60,662 bases of DNA from an uncultured Flavonifractor sp. (GCF_944385615.1 NZ_CALWXV010000008.1:1-60662); one strand, 5' to 3'. Positions 8,452 through 16,776 are shown, counted from the stretch's first letter. The notes: generated by a model from the letters alone, not told the origin. Program-made: numbers and translations.

Positions 8452-8493
8452 GCGCGAAGGCCCTGTGGAACCAAATCCGCAGGGTCTTCGCGC
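8452..8493 (-). terminator. Convergent terminator between the AtuA operon and buk
   Basis: GCGCGAAGGCCCTG-TGG pairs with CCG-CAGGGTCTTCGCGC. On the minus strand the stem is followed by TTTTTT, so it mainly ends the buk transcript; on the plus strand there is no T run. Confidence 0.75.
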
Positions 8494-8533
8494 CTGTTCC
8501 GGCGGGTAAGCGGGGATGCTCCAGCCGGAGGAA

Positions 8534-9616
8534 TCAATAGCCGGGGTTCTCGTTTTTCACAAAGGTTTTGGCTTTCTCTTCGCCCCGGAGGACCCGCAGG
8601 CCGCCCAGCGCCAGAGAGCGCATTTCGTCCTCACCGGCATAGACCACAACGGGGGCGATGAAGGAGACTCGCTTCTCAATCTCACTGGTCACATACTTGG
8701 AATAGGCGATGCCGCCGGTGAGCAGGATGGCGTCCACCTTGCCGCACACGCCGGGGGCCACCTTGCCGATGTTCTTGGCAATGTTGAGGATCATGGCGTC
8801 GTACACCAGCTTGGCGTGCTCGTCACCGTTCTGGATCATCTGCTCTACTTCGCGGCTGTCGGTGGTGCCCAGGTGGGCCAGCAGGCCGCCCTTGCTCTTC
8901 ACCAGCTTCATCATGCTCTTGTAGTCGTACTCACCGGTGAAGCACATCTTGATGACGTCGAACATGGGCAGGCCGCCGGCCCGCTCGGGTGAGAAGGGGC
9001 CCTCCTCATCGTTGATGAAGTCCTCCACCTTGCCATTGTGGTGCAGGTTGACCGAGATGCCGCCGCCCAGATGGGCCACGATGACGGTGATATCCTCATA
9101 GGCCTTGCCGTTTTCCCGGGCGTAGCGCATGGCGGCGGCCCGGGTATTCAGGTTATGGCCCATGCCCTTGCGGCGGAGCAGGGGCAGGCCGGTGAGCTTG
9201 TTGATGGGCAGCAACTCGTCCACGGTGACGCCGTCGTAGATGTAGGCGGGGATATTCAGCTGGAGGCTGATGGAGCGGGCAATCATGGCGCCCACGTTGG
9301 AGGCGTGCTCGTTCTGGGGCTTGTTCTTCAGCTGCCACACCATGTCGTCGTTGACCTCGTAGGCCCCTGCCTCGATGGGGGTGAGCAGGCCGCCCCGGGA
9401 GACGATGGCGGTGAGGGACTCCAGGGGGATGTCATGGCGCTTCAGGCAGTCCAGCACTAGGTCCCGGCGGAACTCGTACTGGTCGGCCACACAGTCAAAG
9501 GGGGCCAGCTCCTCGGCGGAGTGGGTGATGGACTCCACGAACAGAGGCTCTTCACCGTCAAAGACGGCCAGCTTGGTGGAGGTGGAGCCGGGGTTGAGGA
9601 TCAAAAGGCGTTCCAT
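8534..9616 (-). CDS. buk: Butyrate / branched-chain fatty acid kinase
   Basis: The 360-residue protein belongs to the acetate/butyrate kinase (ASKHA) family: ILNPGSTSTKLAVF at the N terminus, SRGGLLTPIE, VAHLGGGISV and LTGGIAYS. It converts acyl phosphate plus ADP to the free acid plus ATP. Butyrate kinases are about 355-360 residues, shorter than acetate kinases. It is 13 bases after ptb and downstream of a branched-chain 2-oxoacid oxidoreductase, so isobutyryl-, isovaleryl- and 2-methylbutyryl-phosphate are likely substrates here as well as butyryl-phosphate. Last gene of the VorABCD-Ptb-Buk operon. Confidence 0.9.
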   Translation of the reverse strand: MERLLILNPGSTSTKLAVFDGEEPLFVESITHSAEELAPFDCVADQYEFRRDLVLDCLKRHDIPLESLTAIVSRGGLLTPIEAGAYEVNDDMVWQLKNKPQNEHASNVGAMIARSISLQLNIPAYIYDGVTVDELLPINKLTGLPLLRRKGMGHNLNTRAAAMRYARENGKAYEDITVIVAHLGGGISVNLHHNGKVEDFINDEEGPFSPERAGGLPMFDVIKMCFTGEYDYKSMMKLVKSKGGLLAHLGTTDSREVEQMIQNGDEHAKLVYDAMILNIAKNIGKVAPGVCGKVDAILLTGGIAYSKYVTSEIEKRVSFIAPVVVYAGEDEMRSLALGGLRVLRGEEKAKTFVKNENPGY

Positions 9617-9629
9617 AGATGGTACCTCC

Positions 9630-10541
9630 TTACTGTTTCTGCGCGGCGGCGGCAGAGATGACAATGGACAGATATTTCTCCTCGGCGGAGGAGCCCCGGC
9701 TGGTCATGACGATGGGGCACTGAGCGCCCACAATGAAGCCGGCCATTTTGGCCCCGCAGGTGACAGCCAGCATCTTGCCCATAATGTTGCCGGCGTGGAT
9801 GTTGGGGGCAACCAGCACGTCGCAGTCCCCGGCGCAGGGGCTGACAAAGCCCTTGAAGTCGGCGATCTCCTTGCTGACGGCACAGTCATAGGAGATGGGG
9901 CCCTCTACCACGCAGCCGGTGATCTCGCCCTTCTGGTTCATCTGTTTCAGAGCGTCGCCCTCCACGGTCTCAGGCATCTTGGGATTGAGCTTCTCCACAC
10001 AGGCCAGCACGCCCACCTTGGGATTGTCGTAGCCCATGGCCCGCAGAGCGCCTACAGTGTTTTCAATAATGGCCTTTTTCTGCTCCAGGGTAGGGTAGGT
10101 GACCATGCCGCCGTCCACGGGCAGCAGCAGCTTATGGTAGGTGGGCACCTCAAAGGCGGTGAAGTGGCTCATGACGCCCCCCTTGCCCAGGCCGTGCTCC
10201 TTGTTGACCACGGCCTTCAGCAGCACGGCGGTGTCCAGCCGGCCCTTCATCAAAAAGTCGGCCTTGCCCTCCTTCACCAGAGCCACCGCCTTGCGGGCGG
10301 CCTCGGCCAGATCGGGCTCGTCGTAGATATCCTCGGCGGGGACGCTCTCGCCCAGCTCCGCCAGCACCTGGTCAATGATGGCCTTGTCGCCCACCAGAAC
10401 GGGGGAGACGATGCCCTCGGCCCGGGCCCGGAGTACGGCCTGGAGGGTGTGCTCATCGCCGGCGGCGGCCACCGCCATGCGGGCCCGGTTGGGCTTGCCC
10501 TTCACATGGGCGATGAGTTCATCAAAGTTGTGGAATACCAT
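9630..10541 (-). CDS. ptb: Phosphate butyryltransferase
   Basis: The 303-residue protein is in the phosphate acetyl/butyryltransferase family. Visible family blocks include EGIVSPVLVGDK, GGVMSHFTAFEVP, EGPISYDCAVS and the C-terminal AGFIVGAQCPIVMTSRGSSAEEKYLSI. It exchanges CoA for phosphate on butyryl- or branched acyl-CoA, giving the acyl phosphate used by Buk for ATP synthesis. Starts with an AGGAGA ribosome site. A perfect 12-bp hairpin precedes it in the operon (10602). Confidence 0.88.
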   Translation of the reverse strand: MVFHNFDELIAHVKGKPNRARMAVAAAGDEHTLQAVLRARAEGIVSPVLVGDKAIIDQVLAELGESVPAEDIYDEPDLAEAARKAVALVKEGKADFLMKGRLDTAVLLKAVVNKEHGLGKGGVMSHFTAFEVPTYHKLLLPVDGGMVTYPTLEQKKAIIENTVGALRAMGYDNPKVGVLACVEKLNPKMPETVEGDALKQMNQKGEITGCVVEGPISYDCAVSKEIADFKGFVSPCAGDCDVLVAPNIHAGNIMGKMLAVTCGAKMAGFIVGAQCPIVMTSRGSSAEEKYLSIVISAAAAQKQ

Positions 10542-10601
10542 AAGGAAGATCTCCTTTCCGGATTGAGTCTGTAATGGGCGGGGAAAAGCCCTGTTTATGG
10601 A

Positions 10602-10633
10602 ACGCGGGCGCACAGAAGGCCGTGCGCCCGCGT
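10602..10633 (-). repeat. Intercistronic hairpin between vorC and ptb
   Basis: ACGCGGGCGCAC pairs perfectly with GTGCGCCCGCGT around an eight-base loop and no T run. It may set different levels of the oxidoreductase and ptb-buk messages by processing or partial termination. Confidence 0.6.
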
Positions 10634-10643
10634 CGGCAGGTCT

Positions 10644-11189
10644 TTATTTCTGGGCGCGGCCCAGCTCCAGGCCCTTCTCGAAGGCCTGCTTGTTCAGGGG
10701 AAGCAGCTTGGGCTTGGAGGCCAGCTTGTGCTCGATGGTGTTCCATACGATATCGGGCTGGATGACCTCGGTATAACCCACATAGACGCCCAGCATGATG
10801 ACGTTAAGCACCTTGGCGTTGCCCATCTCCAGGGCCAGCTCGGTGACGGGGGCCTTCACCAGCTTCACGTCGACCCGGCCGATGTCGTCGGAGACGATGG
10901 AGCTGTTGATGAACAGAGTGCCGCCGCTCTTCAGGGTGCCGATGAACTTAGCCAGAGAGGGGCCGTTCATGACGATCAGGTCGTCCATCACATCGCCCAG
11001 AGGGGCGCCGATGGCCTCATCGGAGATGACCACAAAGCAGTTGGCGGTTCCGCCCCGCTGCTCGGCGCCGTAGGAGGGAAAGAAGGTGACGTTCTTATCG
11101 GTGGAATTGCAGGTGGCGTCGGCCAGGAACTTGCCCAGCGTCATCACGCCCTGGCCGCCGAAACCGGCCACACACAGATTGGTTTCCAT
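10644..11189 (-). CDS. vorC: 2-oxoacid:ferredoxin oxidoreductase, gamma subunit
   Basis: The 181-residue protein begins METNLCVAGFGGQGVMTLGK, the GxGGQG nucleotide/CoA loop of the gamma subunit, and has PSYGAEQRGGTANC, the second hallmark. It completes the CoA-binding part of a four-subunit enzyme that oxidises a 2-oxoacid to acyl-CoA, CO2 and reduced ferredoxin. Fifteen bases after the beta gene. Subunit lettering varies between species; I follow the order seen in archaeal and clostridial Vor enzymes. Confidence 0.9.
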   Translation of the reverse strand: METNLCVAGFGGQGVMTLGKFLADATCNSTDKNVTFFPSYGAEQRGGTANCFVVISDEAIGAPLGDVMDDLIVMNGPSLAKFIGTLKSGGTLFINSSIVSDDIGRVDVKLVKAPVTELALEMGNAKVLNVIMLGVYVGYTEVIQPDIVWNTIEHKLASKPKLLPLNKQAFEKGLELGRAQK

Positions 11190-11204
11190 AGTTGCGTACC
11201 TCCT

Positions 11205-11942
11205 TTACCGATCCCGGATGACGCCCAGGGGGAACTCGGGCAGCATCTTCTCTTCGATGTAGTCCAGGGACTTCATGGGGTCCAGGCCCCAGTTGGTGGG
11301 GCAGCTGGTGACGATCTCCACCATGGAGAAGCCCTTGCCGTCCAGCTGATTCTGGAAGGCCTTGTGGATGGCCTGCTTGGTCTTGTTCACGTTGGCGGGA
11401 TTGTTGCAGCTGGTGCGCACCAGATAGGCAGGAGCGGTCAGCTGGTTGAGGATCTCGCACATGTGCATGGGATAGCCGTGCTCCTTGGGGTCCCGGCCCT
11501 TGGGGGCGGTGGTGGCCTTCATGCCCACCAGGGTGGTGGGGGCCATCTGACCGCCGGTCATACCGTAAATGCCGTTATTGATAAAGATAACGGTGATGTT
11601 CTCGCCCCGGTTGGCAGCGGAAATGGACTCGGCCAGGCCGATGGAGGCAAAGTCGCCGTCGCCCTGATAGGTGAATACCAGGGAGTCGGGGCTGGTGCGC
11701 TTCATGCCGGTGGCCACGGCGCAGGCCCGGCCGTGGGGGGCGGTGGTGTTGTCGTAGGCGATGTAGTCCATGTGCAGGCCGCAGCAGCCGATGCCCAGCA
11801 CACAGGCGGCCTTGTCCACCAGGTCCATCTCCTCCAGAACCTCGCCGATGAGCTTGATAACGGTGGAGTGCATACAGCCGGGGCAGAAGCCGGAGACCTT
11901 ATCTTCCTGGATGGTTTTCGTTCTTCCGTAGATCTTTTCCAT
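11205..11942 (-). CDS. vorA: 2-oxoacid:ferredoxin oxidoreductase, beta (TPP) subunit
   Basis: The 245-residue protein binds thiamine diphosphate: the GDGDFASIGLAE motif and, about 28 residues later, NNGIYGMTGGQ. N-terminal FCPGCMH and GIGCCG are typical of beta subunits that work with a separate ferredoxin subunit. One base separates it from the alpha gene, so the two are translationally coupled. The enzyme could in principle be a 2-oxoglutarate type, but co-operation with ptb-buk favours branched-chain 2-oxoacids. Confidence 0.9.
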   Translation of the reverse strand: MEKIYGRTKTIQEDKVSGFCPGCMHSTVIKLIGEVLEEMDLVDKAACVLGIGCCGLHMDYIAYDNTTAPHGRACAVATGMKRTSPDSLVFTYQGDGDFASIGLAESISAANRGENITVIFINNGIYGMTGGQMAPTTLVGMKATTAPKGRDPKEHGYPMHMCEILNQLTAPAYLVRTSCNNPANVNKTKQAIHKAFQNQLDGKGFSMVEIVTSCPTNWGLDPMKSLDYIEEKMLPEFPLGVIRDR

Positions 11943-11943
11943 C

Positions 11944-13026
11944 TTACTTCCCCTCCATGATCTTCTTGGCCGCGGCAATGACTTTGTCGCGGCTCATAAT
12001 GTTGCCGCCGGAGCACAGACAGGTCTCAATGGGGCAGCGGTCCTTCACACCCACAGCCACGTCGGTGACGAACTGGGCGGGGATGGACATCTCCACATCC
12101 AGCACGGCTTTGCACTTGTTGTAGTCGATGTGGTCATAGGACTCATAGGGGAAGGGGTGCACGGTGATGGGCCGGATCAGACCGGCCTTGATGCCCTGGG
12201 CCCGGAGCAGGTCCACGGCGGACTTGCAGATGCGGGCAGAGATACCGTAGGCGGTGAGCACGATCTCGGCGTCGGCCACCTGGTACTCCTCCACCTGCAC
12301 ATCCTTCTTCCAGGACTCATACAGGGCGGCGGCGTCCTCGTTGGCCTCCTGCATTTTGAGGGTGGACCACTGACCGGGCTGGATCCAGGACCGGTTGGCA
12401 TAGTCCAGCTGGTGGCCGACACAGGCCCAGCCCTGCTTGGAGGCCTTGATGGCGGCCACTTCCTCATCGCTCTTCATCTCAGGCAGGACAACGGGCTCCA
12501 TCATGGTACCGATGACGCCGTCGGCCAGGATGAGGACGGGGTTACGGTCCCGGTCGGCGTAGTCAAAGGCCTTATAGGTCATGTCCACGGCCTCCTGAAC
12601 GGTGGAGGGAGCAAAAACCAGCATCTGGAAGCCTCCGTTGCCGGAGGCCTTGGTGGCCTGGAAGTAGTCCATCTGGGCGGGCTGGATGGAGCCCACGCCG
12701 GGGCCGCCCCGGGAGATGTTGGCGTACACCATGGGGATGCGGGCGGCGGCGCAGTAGGAAATGCCCTCGCTCTTCAGGGCGATGCCGGGGGAGGAGGAGG
12801 AGGTCATGGACCGGGTACCGGCGGAAGCGGCGCCGTACACCATGTTCACAGAAGCCACCTCAGACTCGCCCTGGACGAATACGCCGCCCACCTCGGGCAG
12901 ACGGCGGGAAAAATACTCGGGAATCTCATTCTGCGGGGTGATGGGGTAACCGGCAAAGAACCGGCACCCGGCCCGCACGGCCGCCTCGGCAATGGCCTCG
13001 CAGCCCTTCATAAATACTCTTGCCAT
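11944..13026 (-). CDS. vorB: 2-oxoacid:ferredoxin oxidoreductase, alpha subunit (VorB type)
   Basis: The 360-residue protein has the alpha-subunit signatures AGCRFFAGYPITPQNEIPE near the N terminus, GESEVASVNMVYGAASAGTR and the RGGPGVGSIQPAQMD block. It forms the catalytic core with the beta subunit. The sequence closely matches what is usually annotated as the 3-methyl-2-oxobutanoate dehydrogenase VorB subunit in Clostridia. It follows the ferredoxin-like subunit by 15 bases. Confidence 0.9.
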   Translation of the reverse strand: MARVFMKGCEAIAEAAVRAGCRFFAGYPITPQNEIPEYFSRRLPEVGGVFVQGESEVASVNMVYGAASAGTRSMTSSSSPGIALKSEGISYCAAARIPMVYANISRGGPGVGSIQPAQMDYFQATKASGNGGFQMLVFAPSTVQEAVDMTYKAFDYADRDRNPVLILADGVIGTMMEPVVLPEMKSDEEVAAIKASKQGWACVGHQLDYANRSWIQPGQWSTLKMQEANEDAAALYESWKKDVQVEEYQVADAEIVLTAYGISARICKSAVDLLRAQGIKAGLIRPITVHPFPYESYDHIDYNKCKAVLDVEMSIPAQFVTDVAVGVKDRCPIETCLCSGGNIMSRDKVIAAAKKIMEGK

Positions 13027-13041
13027 TTTCCTTACCTCCCC

Positions 13042-13245
13042 TTACTTGAAAACCTCAATGGCGCCGTCGGGACACATCCGGCCGCAGATGGCGCAGCCGA
13101 TGCAGTCGTCCGGGTGGACGGGCACCACATATTCGTAGCCTTTGGAATTGACCTTGTCACCGATGGCCAATACCTGCTTGGGGCAGAACTTGATGCAGTA
13201 GCCGCAGCTCTTGCACCGCTCCGCCACGATTTGGACCTTTGCCAT
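13042..13245 (-). CDS. vorD: 2-oxoacid:ferredoxin oxidoreductase, delta (2[4Fe-4S]) subunit
   Basis: The 67-residue protein is a two-cluster ferredoxin: CKSCGYCIKFCP at residues 11-22 and CIGCAICGRMCP near 48-59. It passes electrons from the TPP/CoA site to free ferredoxin. It opens the vorDBAC block and has its own upstream TTGCAAGA-type sites (13267-13284), suggesting an internal GntR-controlled promoter after the ATPase gene. Confidence 0.92.
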   Translation of the reverse strand: MAKVQIVAERCKSCGYCIKFCPKQVLAIGDKVNSKGYEYVVPVHPDDCIGCAICGRMCPDGAIEVFK

Positions 13246-13266
13246 ACCGACATCTCCTTTTTATAT

Positions 13267-13284
13267 ATCTTGCATCTTGCAAAC
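13267..13284 (-). promoter_or_regulatory. Double TCTTGCA site upstream of vorD
   Basis: ATCTTGCATCTTGCAAAC holds two copies of the half-site seen in the neighbouring GntR promoter, 22 bases before the vorD start. On the minus strand TATATA follows. It probably allows the GntR regulator to act directly on the oxidoreductase genes. Confidence 0.6.
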
Positions 13285-13308
13285 TTTGGGGCGCAAGCAA
13301 ATGCCTGT

Positions 13309-14031
13309 TTAAATGCCCTCCTGCTCCGGACTGGCCCATGGATAGGTCAGATAGAGCCGGATGGGAAGTACTGGGCAGGGCAGGCCATCCGGCAGACCAA
13401 GGCACAGCTCCTTCCGAACCGTGAGGAAATCCACCGGCTTATAGGGCCCTACCATATCCACCAGCTGTTGGGCGCCAATGGCTACTTCGGCGGTGGTGGT
13501 TTCCGGTCCCAGGTTGGGGTTGCCGATGAGCCGCAGCCGGGCCAGCTCCACATGGGACACCCCTAATGTCTCACCCAACACCTTGTCGATGTGCTCCAGG
13601 GTGGCCGACCAGGGACGGAAGGGATTGATGACATAATAAATGGTGGTACCATCCCGGTTGAGCAGGGGGGCATATCCGCCGATGGACCGGGCGCCGATGT
13701 AGTCGCCCCCCACGTCCAGCACGGTGTAGCAGCCCTGGTCGTTGAGCAGCCGCCGCACGCCGCCGGTGAGGGTGGGGGCGTCCATGAACTGCTCTTCATA
13801 GTGGACCTCCACGCCAAGGTCTTCAAGCATGGACCGCTGGTCCCGGGAGCGGAACAGGGGCTTGGTCATGTCCAGATCGAAGAAGTGGACCGGCTTGTCC
13901 CCGGTTTCTGCCAAGGCTTGGGCCACGTTGAGGGCGATTTCGCTTTTTCCGCCCCCCGCCTCGCCCAGAAATACGAAGTTGGTGCTGGAGTCAAGGGGGA
14001 GCAGATCCCGGATGGAATATTGCGCAGCCAT
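13309..14031 (-). CDS. P-loop NTPase of unknown role
   Basis: The 240-residue protein carries a Walker A motif GEAGGGKS (about residues 23-30), an FFDLDMTKPLF motif like the switch region of SIMIBI-class (MinD/ArsA-like) ATPases, and VLDVGGDYIGA as a likely Walker B. No membrane segment or metal site is obvious. It is the first gene of the unit that leads into vorDBAC-ptb-buk, 63 bases before vorD, and its start overlaps GntR operator-like sites. It could be a maturation or assembly factor for the iron-sulfur enzyme, or a regulator. I do not recognise a characterised relative. Confidence 0.75.
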   Translation of the reverse strand: MAAQYSIRDLLPLDSSTNFVFLGEAGGGKSEIALNVAQALAETGDKPVHFFDLDMTKPLFRSRDQRSMLEDLGVEVHYEEQFMDAPTLTGGVRRLLNDQGCYTVLDVGGDYIGARSIGGYAPLLNRDGTTIYYVINPFRPWSATLEHIDKVLGETLGVSHVELARLRLIGNPNLGPETTTAEVAIGAQQLVDMVGPYKPVDFLTVRKELCLGLPDGLPCPVLPIRLYLTYPWASPEQEGI

Positions 14032-14052
14032 GGGTGCCGCCTCCTGTCAAAC

Positions 14053-14118
14053 AAGATATATCTTATATCTTGCAAAATTTATGAGTTAAGGATAGCACAC
14101 TTTTTGCAAATTGCAAGA
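14053..14118 (-). promoter_or_regulatory. GntR operator-like sites upstream of the ATPase gene
   Basis: Three elements lie before the ATPase start: AAGATATATCTT (14053-14064, perfect palindrome), ATCTTGCAAAA (14067-14077) and TTGCAAGA (14111-14118). They share the TCTTGCAAGA half-site of the divergent gntR promoter, so one regulator probably controls both directions. Confidence 0.65.
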
Positions 14119-14186
14119 GGGGAACAGCGGGTTTGGGAGAAATGTCAAAACAGGTCAGTACAATTTGGAGAAAATGCCGGTAAGGC

Positions 14187-14226
14187 TTGTCAGCAGGCCA
14201 AAGCACTGGTATACTATCTTGCAAGA
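14187..14226 (+). promoter_or_regulatory. gntR promoter with overlapping TCTTGCAAGA operator
   Basis: TTGTCA (14187-14192), a 17-base spacer and TATACT (14210-14215) form a SigA promoter. The perfect palindrome TCTTGCAAGA (14217-14226) covers the expected transcription start, the classic arrangement for autorepression. Confidence 0.75.
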
Positions 14227-14250
14227 AATGAGATCTTAGGAGGCGCGGCT

Positions 14251-14913
14251 ATGGCGGCGATCAAAAAGCGTTCCCTGGTGGATCAGGTTTATGAGGCACT
14301 ACGCGGCGATATTATCATGCTGCGCCGCCCGTTGGGCAGCAAGCTCAATGTCAGTGAGCTTCAGGAGGAGCTGGGGGTGAGCTGTACCCCCATCCGGGAG
14401 GCCATCAACCGGTTACAGCAGGAGGGGCTGGTGGTCTATGAGAATAATGTAGGGGCCCATATCCTGGATTTGGACCGGCATGACATTATTGAAATTGAGC
14501 AGCTGGCCATGACCCTTCACTGCGCGGCCATCCGGCTGGCCATGGAGCACGGGGACAAGGGTGCAATGGTGATGGAGCTGGAGAAGCATCTGGAGGAATA
14601 CCGGCGGGCCAAAAATGTCCAAAGCGAGGTGACGGCGGTCAACCGCTTTGTGGGGGTGTTTTACGCCCACTGCGGCAACCGGCGGCTGGACGCCAGCATG
14701 ATCTCCATCCAGGGCCAGCAGCTCTTGCTGCGGTACATCTACGCCAACTGCCTGGAAGAGCGGGGGAGCCACGCCGAGGATTTCGCCGCTATGCTGGAGG
14801 CGGCCAAGGCAGGGGAGGGGGAGAGGGTGTGTGCCCTGCTCCAGGCCAATACCGACCGGCAGATCCCGGTGCTGATGGAGTATGTGCTGCGGGAAAAGGC
14901 TGCCCGGTCATAA
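14251..14913 (+). CDS. GntR/FadR-family transcriptional regulator
   Basis: The 220-residue protein has an N-terminal winged helix (residues 5-70: VYEALRGDIIM, LNVSELQEELGVSCTPIREAINRLQQEGLV) followed by an all-helical FCD-type ligand domain, the FadR subgroup that usually senses organic acids or acyl-CoA. It is transcribed away from the ATPase-vor-ptb-buk operon, with shared TCTTGCAAGA-type sites between them. The likely ligand is a 2-oxoacid or acyl-CoA of that pathway; this is inference. Confidence 0.88.
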   Translation: MAAIKKRSLVDQVYEALRGDIIMLRRPLGSKLNVSELQEELGVSCTPIREAINRLQQEGLVVYENNVGAHILDLDRHDIIEIEQLAMTLHCAAIRLAMEHGDKGAMVMELEKHLEEYRRAKNVQSEVTAVNRFVGVFYAHCGNRRLDASMISIQGQQLLLRYIYANCLEERGSHAEDFAAMLEAAKAGEGERVCALLQANTDRQIPVLMEYVLREKAARS

Positions 14914-14942
14914 GAATCAGAATTTTGGAAACACAGAGAACA

Positions 14943-15000
14943 AAAAAGAGGCTGGTGAGCGGTTGGACATTCCATCTAATTGCTTTACCAGCCTCTTTTT
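14943..15000 (+). terminator. Terminator of gntR
   Basis: AAAAAGAGGCTGGT pairs perfectly with ACCAGCCTCTTTTT across a 30-base loop. The ends are A/T rich on both strands. Confidence 0.7.
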
Positions 15001-15098
15001 GAGGAGATGGCAAGGAGATTGCCCACAGAACCGGAGCCAGTCTGGCGGTTTTTTGTCCATTGTGACCTGTTGACGGGAGGAAACAGGGATGCTAGACT

Positions 15099-15112
15099 AT
15101 TTGTATACAAAT
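15099..15112. promoter_or_regulatory. Perfect 14-bp palindrome upstream of the YczE-like gene
   Basis: ATTTGTATACAAAT is a perfect palindrome 40 bases before the GTG start at 15153. It resembles GntR/FadR-type operators in general form but differs from the TCTTGCAAGA sites, so another regulator may bind. Confidence 0.55.
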
Positions 15113-15152
15113 AATTTGAAATACAATAGTTTTATGCTGTGGAGGGTTTGTC

Positions 15153-15827
15153 GTGAGCAAGACAGAATTGGTAAAAAGATATCTCTTTTTCGTGGTGGGC
15201 TTGTTTGTCAACTCTATGGGGATCGCGCTGATTACCCGAGCCAACTTGGGTACGTCCCCCATTTCCAGTACGCCCTATGTGCTGAGTCTGTGGCATCCGG
15301 CCCTGTCCCTGGGGATGTTTACGCTCTTTTTCAGCCTGTTTCTCATTGTGCTTCAGCTGATCGTGCTGGGTAGACGCTTCCCCAAGCATTTCTGGCTCCA
15401 GATTCCGGTTTCTTTCCTGCTGTCTGCCTTTATTGACTTGTCTATGTCCATCTTCTTTTTCGTGGATCCCCAATTCTACCCCCTCCAGATCCTCTCTCTG
15501 CTGATCGGCTGTCTGGTGCTGGGCTTTGGCGTGTTCATGGAGGTGGCGGCCAATGTGGTGATGCTCCCTGGCGAGTGTACCGTCAAGGCCATCACCATGC
15601 GCTGGCACACCGATTTCGGCAAGACCAAGATCTGCGTGGATGTGACCATGGTGGTGGTGGCCGCTGTTTTGGGCTTTGTCCTGTGCGGCACCCTCACCGG
15701 CATCCGGGAGGGATCTGTGATCTCCGCCCTGCTGGTGGGGCTCATCGCCCGCACAGTGGGCAAGCTCATCGGAGAGCCCATCCAGCGGCTGCTGTCTGAC
15801 AAGAAGGTGCCCAGCGCCTGCGTCTGA
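15153..15827 (+). CDS. YczE/YitT-like integral membrane protein
   Basis: The 224-residue protein has at least five hydrophobic segments, starting with RYLFFVVGLFVNSMGIALITRANLG, the motif of the YczE-like family (also labelled DUF6198). The family's function is unknown; some members influence lipopeptide production or act as small permeases. Start is GTG at 15153 after a GGAGGG site. Single gene between two terminators. Confidence 0.75.
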   Translation: MSKTELVKRYLFFVVGLFVNSMGIALITRANLGTSPISSTPYVLSLWHPALSLGMFTLFFSLFLIVLQLIVLGRRFPKHFWLQIPVSFLLSAFIDLSMSIFFFVDPQFYPLQILSLLIGCLVLGFGVFMEVAANVVMLPGECTVKAITMRWHTDFGKTKICVDVTMVVVAAVLGFVLCGTLTGIREGSVISALLVGLIARTVGKLIGEPIQRLLSDKKVPSACV

Positions 15828-15844
15828 TTCAAAAAAGTGCATAT

Positions 15845-15887
15845 AAAAAGGCGTGGCCAGTCTCAATCGAGACTGGCCACGCCTTTT
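15845..15887. terminator. Bidirectional terminator
   Basis: AAAAAGGCGTGGCCAGTCTC pairs with GAGACTGGCCACGCCTTTTT around a four-base loop. It ends the YczE-like gene on the plus strand and the LysR gene on the minus strand. Confidence 0.92.
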
Positions 15888-15891
15888 TGCG

Positions 15892-16776
15892 TCAATTTTG
15901 GCTGATGGCACGGACGATTTCCAGCAGGTGGGGCAGGCAGGGATTGGCGTTTTCTTCCCGCCACATCAGGCGGACGTTGGCAAAGGGAACCCCCAGCAGG
16001 GGGATGAAAGCCACCTTGCCCTGAGAGAGACAGGCCATGTCGTCGCTGAGGGTGGAGATACCAATGCCGCAAGACACCAGAGTGAGAAGTACAGGGACGT
16101 GGGTGGCTTCGGCCACCACCTGGGGAGCAAAACCGGCGTCGGCGGCGGTTTTCCAGATGAAGTCATGACCGGGGATGGAGGCGGTGCGGGCCATGACCAC
16201 AAAGGGTTCGTTCCGTACCTCTTCCATCTGGATGCTGCCACGGGTGGCCAGGGGGTGATCTATGGCGGTAATGATGCACTGATGGTTTTTGTGCAGCAGG
16301 ATGGAGGGGGCCTCCAGGCCGGTGGGGGCGGGCATGTAGTTGAGGATGGCGTCCACCTCGCCCCGTTCCAGCGCCGTCAGCAGCTTGGAATGGCTGTAGC
16401 CCCGAATCACCAGGGAGACCTGGGGATAGGCGGCCCGGAAGCGCTGGAAGAGTACGGAGAGCTTGGGCTCAAAGGTGTCCCGCATGATGCCCAAAGCCAC
16501 AGAGCCCCGATAGCCCTCCTGAGCCAGCCGGGCGGCCACCACACTGCCCCGGTACTCGTCCAGGATTTTGGGACACTCCTTGAAAAAGGCGGCGCCAGCC
16601 GGTGTCAGCGCCACACTGCGGGAGTTGCGGTAAAAGAGCTGGACCTCCAGCTCCTTCTCCAGAGCGGAGACCAGGCGGCTCAGGGCTGGCTGGGCCATAA
16701 ACAGATCATCCGCCGCTTGGGTAAAGTTTAGCCGTTGGGCCAGTACCATAAAGCACTCCAACTGATTCAGCGTCAC
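15892..16776 (-). CDS. LysR-family transcriptional regulator
   Basis: The 294-residue protein has the LysR N-terminal helix-turn-helix (LNQLECFMVLAQRLNFTQAADDLFMAQPALSRLVSALEKEL, residues 3-43 in two parts) and a periplasmic-binding-protein-like effector domain. The GTG at 16776 follows a GGGGGA site and matches the usual family start. It is transcribed away from the chalcone-isomerase-like gene, so it most likely activates that operon in response to its substrate, a plant phenolic in the working model. Confidence 0.9.
   Translation of the reverse strand: MTLNQLECFMVLAQRLNFTQAADDLFMAQPALSRLVSALEKELEVQLFYRNSRSVALTPAGAAFFKECPKILDEYRGSVVAARLAQEGYRGSVALGIMRDTFEPKLSVLFQRFRAAYPQVSLVIRGYSHSKLLTALERGEVDAILNYMPAPTGLEAPSILLHKNHQCIITAIDHPLATRGSIQMEEVRNEPFVVMARTASIPGHDFIWKTAADAGFAPQVVAEATHVPVLLTLVSCGIGISTLSDDMACLSQGKVAFIPLLGVPFANVRLMWREENANPCLPHLLEIVRAISQN

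Noticed and set aside
5502-8537. A 1011-codon minus-strand open frame across the CitMHS and AtuA genes
   Set aside because: It is antisense to three well-supported genes, is rich in His, Gly and Gln from GC-rich third positions, and shows no family motif.
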